This document shows, one piece after another, positions 1 to 5,389 of a DNA stretch of 11,008 nt. The notes under the pieces were generated by a model. It was not told where the DNA came from, made no database searches, and worked only from the letters and a program-made list of their open reading frames with translations. The first letter of the stretch is position 1. Each line of letters begins with the position of its first letter. Origin of the DNA: Baffinella frigidus (Eukaryota; Cryptophyceae; Cryptomonadales; Baffinellaceae); the NCBI GenBank assembly GCA_026770585.1, contig MU646407.1, positions 21,681 through 32,688 on the forward strand. The letters run 5' to 3'. Made by a program: the position numbers and the translations under genes.

Positions 1-406
1 GCGGCACGGTGCTCCCAGCACCCCCAGCAGGCGCCAGAGGACGCTGCGTCGCGCTCTTCGCGGATGCGGTGCTCCCAGCGGTCCCAGGAGAAGGACGTTG
101 CCTCGCGGCAGACCCCGTGCGTGCCTGCGCCCCCGCGGGTGAGCGCGCGGGCGCGGTGCTCCCCGCAGGACCCGCCGGAGGAGGAGGCCGCTGCTTGGCC
201 GCGAGGGGCGTGTCTTCATCTGAGGACGACGACGACGACGCGCGTCGCGCCGCGGGTGGCGCGCCGCCCACCGCGTGGTGCGGAGATGCGTGGGGTGTAT
301 GCACCTCCCTCGCGGCGGTGTTGTCCGGCTTCGAGGGCGTCTTGTCCTCCGCGCCCGAAGACTCCCTCTGCTGCTTCCCCGCAGGCTTGCCCCCGGCGTT
401 GCCAGC
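1..406 (-). CDS. Same minus-strand gene, exon 2 (partial, runs off window)
   Basis: The minus strand is open without a stop from 406 to the window edge. It reads as a Lys/Ser/Pro/Ala-rich disordered sequence: AGNAGGKPAGKQQRESSG at the start, then a poly-Ser-acidic tract (seven Ser followed by DEDTPLAAK) near residue 60, then a proline-rich run and imperfect repeats of the form QRPxxPAGxAGST towards the edge. The style (acidic Ser tracts, Pro/Ala linkers, basic residues) matches exon 1, including its FDSEDEDQ patch, so I join the two. The acceptor is proposed at CCAG ending at 407, and both exons are then in phase 0. Ser-Asp-Glu tracts of this kind are typical of nuclear or nucleolar proteins and of CK2 phosphorylation sites; that role is inferred. 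The C terminus is outside the window. Alternatively this could be a separate gene, with the telomere-like block being intergenic. Confidence 0.55.
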
Positions 407-592
407 CTGGTTGAGGGTTGAGGGTTGAGGGTTGAGGGTGAGGGTCAGGAGTGAAGGGGTTAGGGTTCAGGGTGTAGGGTTCAGGGTTCAGGGTTTAGGA
501 GGGTGTAGGGTTCAAGGTGTAGGGTTTGGGGTTCAGGGTTTGGGAGGGTTTAGGGTTCAGGGTGTAGGGTGCAGGGTTGGCGCCTTCGGGAC
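407..592 (-). repeat. Telomere-like degenerate heptamer block, proposed as the intron of the minus-strand gene
   Basis: From about 411 to 580 the plus strand is made of GGGTTnAG-type units (GGGTTGA, GGGTTCA, GGGTTTA, GGGTGTA), i.e. a degenerate TTTAGGG repeat. Read on the minus strand it is CCCTGAACCCTA-type, with stops in all frames, so the coding frame cannot cross it. It is flanked on both sides by minus-strand reading frames of the same compositional style. An acceptor CCAG lies at 410-407. The best phase-matched donor is ACC|GTCCCG at 592, which is weak. Hence it is either an intron that took in (or arose from) telomere-like DNA, or an insertion that broke the gene. Confidence 0.5.
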
Positions 593-1519
593 GGTGGAGG
601 TGCGCGCGTCCTTTCCCGATCGGTCAGGCGCGCCCTTGCAGCTCTTCTCGTCCTGATTCCCAGCAGGGGTCGCGCGCGCGGCATGAGCAGGGGCAGCCTG
701 TCCGATTTTCTCCCCCGATGGGCCCTCTGAGCCCCCCGACCCCTTCCTGCTCTGATGCCCAGCAGAGCCACCTCTCGCTTTCGCCCCCGGTCCTGTCCCG
801 GCTCGTCCCGTCTCGTCTCGTCTCGCCCCCCCGTGCTTGCCCTTTCCCCCGGTCCCGGCCGCGTGTTTATGAAGAATCCCATCGAGAGCTTTGTGCGCCC
901 TCGATCCGTTCTCTTCGACCGATCTCTCATCATGGCCCCTTCCCCTTCCCCGCCCCCTTGGAGGCTCCTCCACCCGCGCAGCCAGCAAGCTGTCGGCCTG
1001 GAGGGACATGGCGAGCGCAAGCTCAAGCTCCATCTGCTCGTCCTCGTCCTCGCCCTCGCCCTGCGCGGCATGAGCAGGGGCAGCCTCCAGGTGTTCGGTT
1101 TTGACTGAGACTGACGCCGCAGTAGGCTTCTTCGCCGCCGGTGTGCCCTCCCCGGATGCCGTTTCGTTGCGGCGTTCATCGCCAACTCTCCTCTTCTTCG
1201 CCGCGACAATGCGTGCCTCCGTTGATTCCGTCCGCATTCCTTCCCCAGCTTCTCTCACCCGCTTCTCCGCAACTGGACCCTTCCCCCCTGCCGTTCCCAG
1301 CCTAGGCCATGCCGCCATACCAGGGGGCGCCCTTGCTGGAGAGCTGGGAAAGCTGCCGGTTGAAGTGGCAGGGGGTTTAGGTTCTCTCACGGGGCTGGCA
1401 GCTTGGTCCTCGTCCTCGCTGTCGAATGACGGGGCAGGGAGAAGTTTTTGTGCCAGGGCGGGGGTTCGTTCTAGCGCCGCAGCTTGTCGCGCCCGCCTGC
1501 TCGCGCCGGAGTGGAACAT
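593..1519 (-). CDS. Low-complexity nuclear-type protein with a ubiquitin-interacting motif, exon 1
   Basis: Reading from ATG at 1519 gives 309 residues before the proposed splice donor (the frame itself stays open to about 557). An in-frame TAG at 1549-1547 lies upstream, so this is the first possible ATG. The protein is rich in Ala, Gly, Lys, Arg and Glu. Visible parts: an acidic patch FDSEDEDQ near residue 32; a basic, NLS-like AAKKRRVGDERR near 106; and EDEQMELELALAMSLQAD at 159-176, which fits the ubiquitin-interacting motif consensus (acidic stretch, Leu165, Ala168, Ser172, trailing acid). An RGRGRGRG run follows near 188. The peptide AAPAHAA occurs at 146 and 275 from a ~20-bp DNA repeat. 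The UIM family binds ubiquitin as a single helix; a nuclear ubiquitin-linked role is inferred. No catalytic domain is visible. It is transcribed divergently from the ankyrin gene. The strand choice rests on the UIM and the charged composition; the opposite-strand frames look like shadows. Confidence 0.68.
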
Positions 1520-1689
1520 GCTGCTCGTAAGAGAGGAGGAACACCTCTACACCTCCCACCTCGTCTACACAAGGGGATCTAAATTACAGTTCTGCCGTTC
1601 TGGTCTACACCTCCCATAACCTGTGTGTTTTGACCAGTTTGGCGGGTCAAAAAACGTGGCGACGTTTCTAGATTAATTTGCGAACCGCG
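1520..1689. promoter_or_regulatory. Shared divergent promoter region with inverted and direct repeats
   Basis: This 170-bp spacer separates the start codons of two diverging genes. It contains a perfect 8-bp inverted repeat, TTTTGACC (1628-1635) and GGTCAAAA (1645-1652), spaced by 9 bp, and a 13-bp direct repeat TCTACACCTCCCA at 1546-1558 and 1604-1616. The core TTGACC resembles the W-box bound by plant-type WRKY factors, but no such regulator is visible here, so that link is only a comparison. No TATA box is evident. A promoter role is inferred from position. Confidence 0.5.
1625..1642 (+). repeat. 18-bp sequence shared between promoter and ankyrin coding region (copy 1)
   Basis: GTGTTTTGACCAGTTTGG at 1625-1642 is repeated exactly at 2361-2378 inside the ankyrin gene, where it encodes part of CFDQFG. 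The promoter copy forms the left half of the TTTTGACC/GGTCAAAA inverted repeat; in the coding copy the right half has diverged. Confidence 0.8.
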
Positions 1690-2892
1690 ATGCCATTCAA
1701 CCTGTCCTCCGACAAGCTTCGTCAGGCAAGCTTGGCTGGCGATTTTGAAAAAGTGAGGTGGCTGCTCGCTCACGGCGCAGACGTCCACACGAAAGGTTGG
1801 GGAGGACTAAGACCGATACATTCCGCTTCCTCAGGCGGCCACTGTGAAATTGTGCAGCTGCTCCTGCGCGCGCGCGCAGACGTCAATGTCAGGAGCAACG
1901 TTCGCGAAACACCGCTGCATTTCGCGGCAAGGGCGGGGCACGACGCCTTGGTGGCCCTTCTCTTGGACAACGGTGCAGATGTTAAAGCCGAGACAAACAA
2001 AGGAGAAAAGCCAATGCATTTCTGTGAAAATAACGTGATTCTCCACGAAGAGATGGTTCGGCTTCTCCTGGACAAAGGCGCAGAGACGTCGGTGGATTTT
2101 GTGTGGACAAAAGGGGTTGTGGCTCTGCTGCGTGGAGTGGCGGAGAAGGAGGATCTGGCCGCGGAAGTCACGGCGCTGCCCGCCTCTCAGGGGGCAGGGA
2201 GCACGGCGGAGCGGCTGAACAAGTCGAACAGAGAGCCATCGTCGGGGCTCGACGATGGCTCTCTGTTCGACTTGTTCAGCCAGACGCCCTGCGACGGTGG
2301 CGGGCGGTGGCGGCATGAGGAGGATCCGAAGAAGCGCAAGGTCGGTACCTCGGCCGCTGGGTGTTTTGACCAGTTTGGGCGGTCCGACTCGCCCCAGACA
2401 ATCCTCTTCGGCGGCGGTCTTGAGACGCCGGGCGCGCCCAATACCGTCAAGCGCGCGCTCTTCTCTACCCCCGACACGACGCGTGTGCCGCTCTCCGCCC
2501 CTGCGGCTGGCAACATCGGCGCAGCGCCGATGGGCAGCGCCGCTGGGCAGCGGCGGCCCACGGCGGTCCCTGCCCATCGGGATAACGCCTCACGTGCCAT
2601 TAAGACCCTTCGCCCGCCAGCCCCCTACCCCAAAAACGACGGCCCCAGCCGTCTCGAGCTCCAGAAAAGCGCGCAGCGGGTCCTCCGCCTCGCGCCCGCC
2701 GAGGACCGCAGGCCGGAGCTGGACCCCCGAAAAGCCATGAGAGCGATCAAGTCAGACCCTCGACGGGCGGGCGGCGGAGAGCGGTGGGAGAGCCACTCAA
2801 GGGTAAACTCCGACAAGACGCTGGCGCACCTTGCGTGGAAAAAAGGGGTCGTGGCTCTGATTTTGTGCCAGGAACCGAAAGCGTCGACGTGA
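1690..2892 (+). CDS. Ankyrin-repeat protein with disordered tail and SV40-like NLS
   Basis: The ATG at 1690 gives 400 residues to the TGA at 2890; the frame is open slightly further upstream but only from a TTG. Four ankyrin repeats are visible at about residues 8-40, 41-73 (RPIHSASSGGH...ADVN), 74-106 (TPLHFAARAGH...GADV) and 107-138 (KPMHFCENN, the last degenerate). Ankyrin repeats form a curved protein-binding surface. The remaining ~260 residues are Pro/Ala/Arg-rich and probably disordered, with PKKRKV at 213-218, close to the SV40 nuclear signal, so nuclear location is likely. A short motif KGVVAL occurs twice (141-146 just after the ankyrins, and 385-390 near the end), both preceded by Trp and Lys. 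Residues 175-198 are encoded by a perfect 69-bp hairpin. The binding partner is unknown. The gene diverges from the UIM-protein gene; co-regulation is possible but unproven. Downstream splicing onto a further exon cannot be excluded. Confidence 0.82.
   Translation: MPFNLSSDKLRQASLAGDFEKVRWLLAHGADVHTKGWGGLRPIHSASSGGHCEIVQLLLRARADVNVRSNVRETPLHFAARAGHDALVALLLDNGADVKAETNKGEKPMHFCENNVILHEEMVRLLLDKGAETSVDFVWTKGVVALLRGVAEKEDLAAEVTALPASQGAGSTAERLNKSNREPSSGLDDGSLFDLFSQTPCDGGGRWRHEEDPKKRKVGTSAAGCFDQFGRSDSPQTILFGGGLETPGAPNTVKRALFSTPDTTRVPLSAPAAGNIGAAPMGSAAGQRRPTAVPAHRDNASRAIKTLRPPAPYPKNDGPSRLELQKSAQRVLRLAPAEDRRPELDPRKAMRAIKSDPRRAGGGERWESHSRVNSDKTLAHLAWKKGVVALILCQEPKAST
2213..2281. repeat. Perfect inverted repeat: 32-bp arms, 5-nt loop, inside the ankyrin gene
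   Basis: The arms at 2213-2244 and 2250-2281 are exact reverse complements, separated by GGGCT. Because the reading frame is symmetric, both strands encode nearly the same peptide around LNKSNREPSS...DDGSLFDLFS. It lies just after the ankyrin repeats, at residues 175-198, and keeps the frame open. This is an RNA or DNA hairpin of siRNA/pre-miRNA dimensions within coding sequence. Confidence 0.95.
2361..2378 (+). repeat. 18-bp sequence shared with the divergent promoter (copy 2)
   Basis: An exact copy of 1625-1642, lying within the disordered region of the ankyrin protein (residues about 224-230). It is followed by GCGGTCC instead of the promoter's CGGGTCAAAA, so only part of the palindrome is kept. 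Confidence 0.8.
2527..2580. repeat. Nested inverted repeats in the ankyrin gene
   Basis: The outer arms CCGATGGGCAG (2527-2537) and CTGCCCATCGG (2570-2580) are perfect 11-bp complements. Inside sits a second hairpin, CGCCGCTG (2538-2545) and CAGCGGCG (2548-2555), with a 2-nt loop. It encodes part of the Gly/Ala/Arg-rich region, residues about 280-297. Confidence 0.85.
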
Positions 2893-2936
2893 GGCTAGTC
2901 CGCCCGCAGGGACTCGTGCGCGATCGCGGCTTCCAG

Positions 2937-3142
2937 GTGGACAAGGCTTTGTCATGGGGCAGCATGCGCGGCTGGGCGAGTCGCTCTCTCTCTCTCTGTG
3001 TGTCTTGCTCTCTCTCTCCCCCAGAGTCGCTTACTCTCTCAGAGTCTCGCTCTCTCTCTCGCGTCTCTCTCATCGGGTCACTGGTCTCAGTTCTCGACGC
3101 GGATGCGGTGCGCAAGATTCTGGATCTCCGTCAAGTCATTTA
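2937..3142 (+). pseudogene. Possible relic or orphan exons of the WD40-type C-terminal tail
   Basis: The frame through 2939-2980 reads GQGFVMGQHARLGE, close to the AFAMGQHPRLGAG near the C terminus of the WD40 protein at the other end of the window. After a CT-rich stretch ending in GGTCTCAG at 3090, the sequence reads VLDADAVRKILDLRQVI and stops at TAG 3140-3142, close to the WD40 tail's ALEEGVVRMILDRV. The two pieces lie in different frames, so a spliced CT-rich intron (about 2990-3090) or a decayed gene fragment is needed. I find no clean donor that joins it in phase to the ankyrin gene ending at 2892. The match of both halves in order is the main evidence; function unknown. Confidence 0.4.
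2984..3066 (+). repeat. CT-rich microsatellite
   Basis: Runs of (TC)n interrupted by TGTGTG and short unique pieces. It lies between the two halves of the tail-like relic and could be a degenerate polypyrimidine intron. Confidence 0.85.
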
Positions 3143-3299
3143 GATTCTTCGAGCTCCCATCATAGGCAGGCACTGGAACTCGTTCAGTCGCCGGTGCAGA
3201 GGATCGCAGCAGGAACCTCTATCTCTACCTCGGGCGGGTCGACTGAATGTTCTTAAGTTGACATGCTGGTTGTGTGGTACTTCTGAGCGGGAAAGAGCC

Positions 3300-3324
3300 T
3301 GGTCTCACCAAACTGGTGAGACCA
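3300..3324. repeat. Perfect hairpin, 11-bp arms, 3-nt loop
   Basis: TGGTCTCACCA (3300-3310), AAC, TGGTGAGACCA (3314-3324). The arms match without error. Confidence 0.9.
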
Positions 3325-3403
3325 AATAGACTGAGACAGAACTAGCAGGTGGGCTGAGGGCGATGCGGCGGCGGGTGACTTCGATGCTCAGGGAGTCTCG
3401 AAC

Positions 3404-3460
3404 GTAGGGGTTGGAGTTTAGGATTTAGGTTTTGTGGTTTAGGTTAAGGTTTTAGATTTT
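3404..3460 (+). repeat. Short telomere-like degenerate patch
   Basis: GGTTnAG-type units (GTTTAGGATTTAGG, GGTTTAGGTTAAGG) in G-strand orientation, too diverged to count exact heptamers. It is the third of four telomere-like blocks in the window when read from the left edge by type. Confidence 0.55.
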
Positions 3461-3608
3461 GCTGGCATTCCCTCCTCTTCTGAGGGGGATCACATTCTTG
3501 TAGAATTCTGGCCATGTCTTTGGTATCATTAAAGATGTTTCTCTCTCGCTCACAAACCCGTGTGGCCCTCTCCATGCATTAAGTCTGAACTTTGCGCAGT
3601 GGTGCTGT

Positions 3609-3688
3609 GTGTAGGTATTAGGACGAGCCTAGCTAACAAGGATGAGAACACAACCTTATTATCCAGGCTCGTAATCTAATACCCACAC
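3609..3688. repeat. Foldback element with 22/24-nt imperfect arms
   Basis: The left arm 3609-3630 (GTGTAGGTATTAG...ACGAGCCT) pairs with the right arm 3665-3688 (AGGCTCGT...CTAATACCCACAC), with one mismatch and a 2-nt bulge. The ~34-nt loop carries a further AAGG/CCTT pair. It looks like a small hairpin MITE or a structured-RNA locus; neither is proven. Confidence 0.75.
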
Positions 3689-3765
3689 TATAGGCTGCGT
3701 ATGCTCGTAGCGCATCGCATAGCAAAACTCACAGCAAATCTTAGCTATGTCTGAGTTATTTCCGG

Positions 3766-3786
3766 TATCATTCCGGTATCCTTAAA
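3766..3786 (+). repeat. Short direct repeat TTCCGGTATC
   Basis: Two adjacent copies of TTCCGGTATC separated by AT, in intergenic DNA; otherwise unremarkable. Confidence 0.6.
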
Positions 3787-3793
3787 TTAAGAC

Positions 3794-3836
3794 CTAGTTG
3801 ACTGCGGGGTTCGTAGTACAAAACCGTCAACTTTTG
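3794..3836 (-). repeat. AAGTTGACGG element, inverted copy 1
   Basis: Read on the minus strand this begins CAAAAGTTGACGGTTTTGTA and aligns without gaps for about 25 nt to 10661-10703 on the plus strand (shared AAAGTTGACGG.TTTGTAC.ACG.ACC). Both copies end in GTCAACT, so each is itself an inverted repeat with 7-9 bp arms. One copy lies in intergenic DNA and one in a putative intron. Confidence 0.7.
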
Positions 3837-3865
3837 GCGTGAAAACGATTACTCAACCCGACTGA

Positions 3866-3895
3866 GATTTTAGATATCAGATTTTAGATATCAGA
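3866..3895 (+). repeat. Tandem duplication of ATTTTAGATATCAG
   Basis: Two consecutive copies of a 14-15 bp unit containing the palindrome GATATC, directly before the GA-rich tract. Confidence 0.8.
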
Positions 3896-3896
3896 G

Positions 3897-3977
3897 AGCA
3901 AAGCCCCGAAAGAGAAAGAGAACGAGAAATAGAGCGAGAGAAAGAGATCCTTTAGGTGAGCGAGAGAGAGAGAGAGG

Positions 3978-4021
<44 letters not shown>

Positions 4022-4023
4022 GC
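3897..4023 (+). repeat. GA-rich microsatellite
   Basis: GAAAGAGAAAGAG grading into almost pure (GA)n from 3959 to 4022. Apparent Ser/Leu-rich or Arg/Glu-rich frames across it are products of the dinucleotide repeat. Confidence 0.9.
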
Positions 4024-4228
4024 GCGCGTGGGTCAAACCTCAGGCCCCCGTTGCCACAAGTTGCTTTACAGGGCTGCACTCAAAGAGTTGTTTTACAAGA
4101 CATGCGTTCCTCCTTGCTTCCTTTCTTTCCTGAAGGAGGGTACGGTTGCGCCTCCATCTCCTTGCAAACTCAGCTCGCAGAATGTGACCTCGATTTTAAA
4201 ACCCCGCACCCTACAGTAGGCTTTTATA

Positions 4229-4253
4229 CCTAGGACCCTACGGTGGTCCTAGG
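4229..4253. repeat. Hairpin CCTAGGACC-loop-GGTCCTAGG
   Basis: Perfect 9-bp arms (4229-4237, 4245-4253) around a 7-nt loop, CTACGGT. The 11-mer CCCTACGGTGG in its middle is found again at 7794-7804, also in a hairpin and next to GGTCCTAGG. Confidence 0.85.
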
Positions 4254-4559
4254 GTGGAAACCTGTCCATAATTTCAAGTAACTCCACCGAGCGGGGAGAG
4301 AACAGTTCAGCATTTTTAAGACTTTCACCTGGTTCCAGGTCCCGAATCTGGACCTGGATTTTAAACTGTACCAAGTTCCCTCGAGATCGGCTACATTGTG
4401 GGGTGTGACATCCCTCCCTGTAGGTCCCGCTCAAACGGAGCCTCCTCGTCTCCTTATGAGCGAGGTAAACCTGTACTGTAGTCCCATACCTACGTTGTGG
4501 AGTTCACAAGGTACGTTGGCAGGCGTCTTGCGGCCGCCTGAAGTGCAATGAGAGAGACA
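4254..4559. other. Intergenic stretch with overlapping small palindromes
   Basis: No gene seen. ACCTGGTTCCAGGT (4327-4340) overlaps CCAGGTCC-loop-GGACCTGG (4335-4357), so the middle arm can pair either way, a possible two-state fold. The dispersed motif at 4456-4481 also lies here. Confidence 0.6.
4456..4481 (+). repeat. ATGAGCGAGGTA dispersed repeat, copy 1
   Basis: ATGAGCGAGGTAAACCTGTA, then CTGTAG. It matches 7937-7956 and 7985-8005 over the first 12 bases and again over CTGTA. Confidence 0.75.
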
Positions 4560-4617
4560 TTTATTGATACCAACACGGCTGCCGTGGAAGATGGACACCT
4601 TTATTGATAACAACACG
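4560..4617 (+). repeat. TTTATTGATAnCAACACG direct repeat pair
   Basis: Copies at 4560-4583 (TTTATTGATACCAACACGGC...) and 4600-4617. A third copy is at 8329-8353 and an inverted one at 8197-8219. On the minus strand each ends in TATCAATAAA, which includes a poly(A)-signal-like AATAAA, so these may be repeat-borne 3' ends; this is inferred. Confidence 0.7.
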
Positions 4618-4683
4618 CACGTCATGCATTCCCCCCCTGCATTAAGTACTAGATACCAGGCTTGCCTACTCAGTGTTTTGAAG

Positions 4684-4786
4684 TCTCTCTGTCTCTCTCT
4701 GTCTCTCTGTCTCTGTCTGCGTCGGTCGGTTTCTCTCTCTCTTTCTCTCTTTCTGTCTCTCTCTCTCTCTTTTTCTCTTTCTCTAC
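4684..4786 (+). repeat. CT-rich microsatellite
   Basis: (TC)n with TGTC and TTTC interruptions, opposite in strand sense to the GA tract at 3897-4023. Reading frames crossing it are artefacts. Confidence 0.9.
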
Positions 4787-4894
4787 CAAGCAAACGGTCC
4801 TCGTACATGCCCCGAGGTAAACCTGTCCTAGACCAAACCCTCGCACGGTGCTGCCCTACCGCAAGACACCCTGTCGGGGTGTTCTCGCAGTGGT

Positions 4895-4956
4895 AGATGA
4901 GAAAAGTCGACGCCAAGGCGCTCCCCTTGCGGGATGAAGGGCCCCACGAACAGCTT
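4895..4956 (+). repeat. ~55-bp direct repeat, copy 1
   Basis: GCTCCCC..GCGGGATGAA and GGCCCCACGAACAGCTT are shared with 5069-5121; similarity also extends upstream over a GATGnnAAAGTnGACG stretch with small gaps. The spacing is about 165 bp. Function unknown. Confidence 0.75.
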
Positions 4957-5068
4957 GTATGCTATTTCGGACTTGTATTTCTGGCATGTTAAGTTGGTTG
5001 GTGCTATCTTGGCATGAAACCCATGCCCAACATAGCATAAACAGTAAAACTGGTTCTGTTATCTTGCG

Positions 5069-5121
5069 AGATGAAAGTGGACGGGCTCTCCCCGCGGGAT
5101 GAAAGGCCCCACGAACAGCTT
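5069..5121 (+). repeat. ~55-bp direct repeat, copy 2
   Basis: Second copy of the 4895-4956 unit, ending in the identical GGCCCCACGAACAGCTT. It sits 55 bp before the foldback element. Confidence 0.75.
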
Positions 5122-5175
5122 CTTGCCAGAAAACGGGGTGTTTGGAGCTTGCTGCTTGGTAGAGCAGGTCCCTTT

Positions 5176-5332
5176 TTAGTTGGCACTCGAAAAGGTCGAA
5201 AACTCCGAAGCTTCTACGCACTTTTAGTCAACTTCGTCCAGTCAACAGAATTCCTGGTGCAAATTCACCGAGTTGACTAAAAGTACGTAATTTTTTCCCC
5301 AGAGTTTTCGGCCTTTCTGGAGTGCCAACTAA
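5176..5332. mobile_element. 157-bp foldback (MITE-like) element
   Basis: The ends TTAGTTGGCACTC (5176-5188) and GAGTGCCAACTAA (5320-5332) are perfect inverted repeats. Complementarity continues inwards with few mismatches: CGAAAACTC pairs with GAGTTTTCG, and ACTTTTAGTCAACT pairs with AGTTGACTAAAAGT, giving arms of about 65 bp around a ~30-bp centre. It has no coding capacity. Size, structure and intergenic position suit a non-autonomous DNA-transposon derivative. A TA or TTA target duplication is possible because the ends read TTA/TAA, but it is ambiguous. Confidence 0.75.
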
Positions 5333-5389
5333 TAAGGTATCTGCTCCATGTGCCGTTTATCGTGAAAATTGCTTCTGGTTTGGGGGCTT

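Larger units (their letters stand above)
3143..3608. other. Intergenic stretch, no gene seen
   Basis: No convincing reading frame. It holds the perfect hairpin at 3300-3324, a short telomere-like patch at 3404-3460 and otherwise mixed-composition sequence. Any terminator or poly(A) site for the ankyrin gene would be expected here or just upstream, but none is clear. Confidence 0.6.

Noticed and set aside
9-428. Plus-strand 139- and 116-codon frames over the left edge
   Set aside because: The minus strand here is open to the edge and shows Ser-acidic tracts and repeats matching the neighbouring exon; the plus-strand frames look like its shadow.
550-1209. Minus-strand 219-codon frame rich in Arg/Ser
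   Set aside because: Overlaps the UIM-bearing frame in another register and has shadow-type Arg-rich composition with no domain.
577-1619. Plus-strand frames of 175, 117 and 172 codons
   Set aside because: Antisense to the minus-strand gene; Ser/Pro-rich shadows without recognisable motifs.
1678-1689. Upstream start for the ankyrin protein at 1678
   Set aside because: The codon there is TTG; the first ATG is at 1690, which suits a eukaryotic gene.
3609-3688. tRNA gene
   Set aside because: The hairpin lacks a cloverleaf, the T-loop box and a plausible anticodon arm.
3891-4219. Ser/Leu- and Arg/Glu-rich frames
   Set aside because: Translations of the (GA)n tract in different frames, not genes.
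4431-5221. Minus-strand frames of 161 and 121 codons
   Set aside because: One is largely a (CT)n translation; the other crosses two direct repeats and the foldback element and shows no domain.
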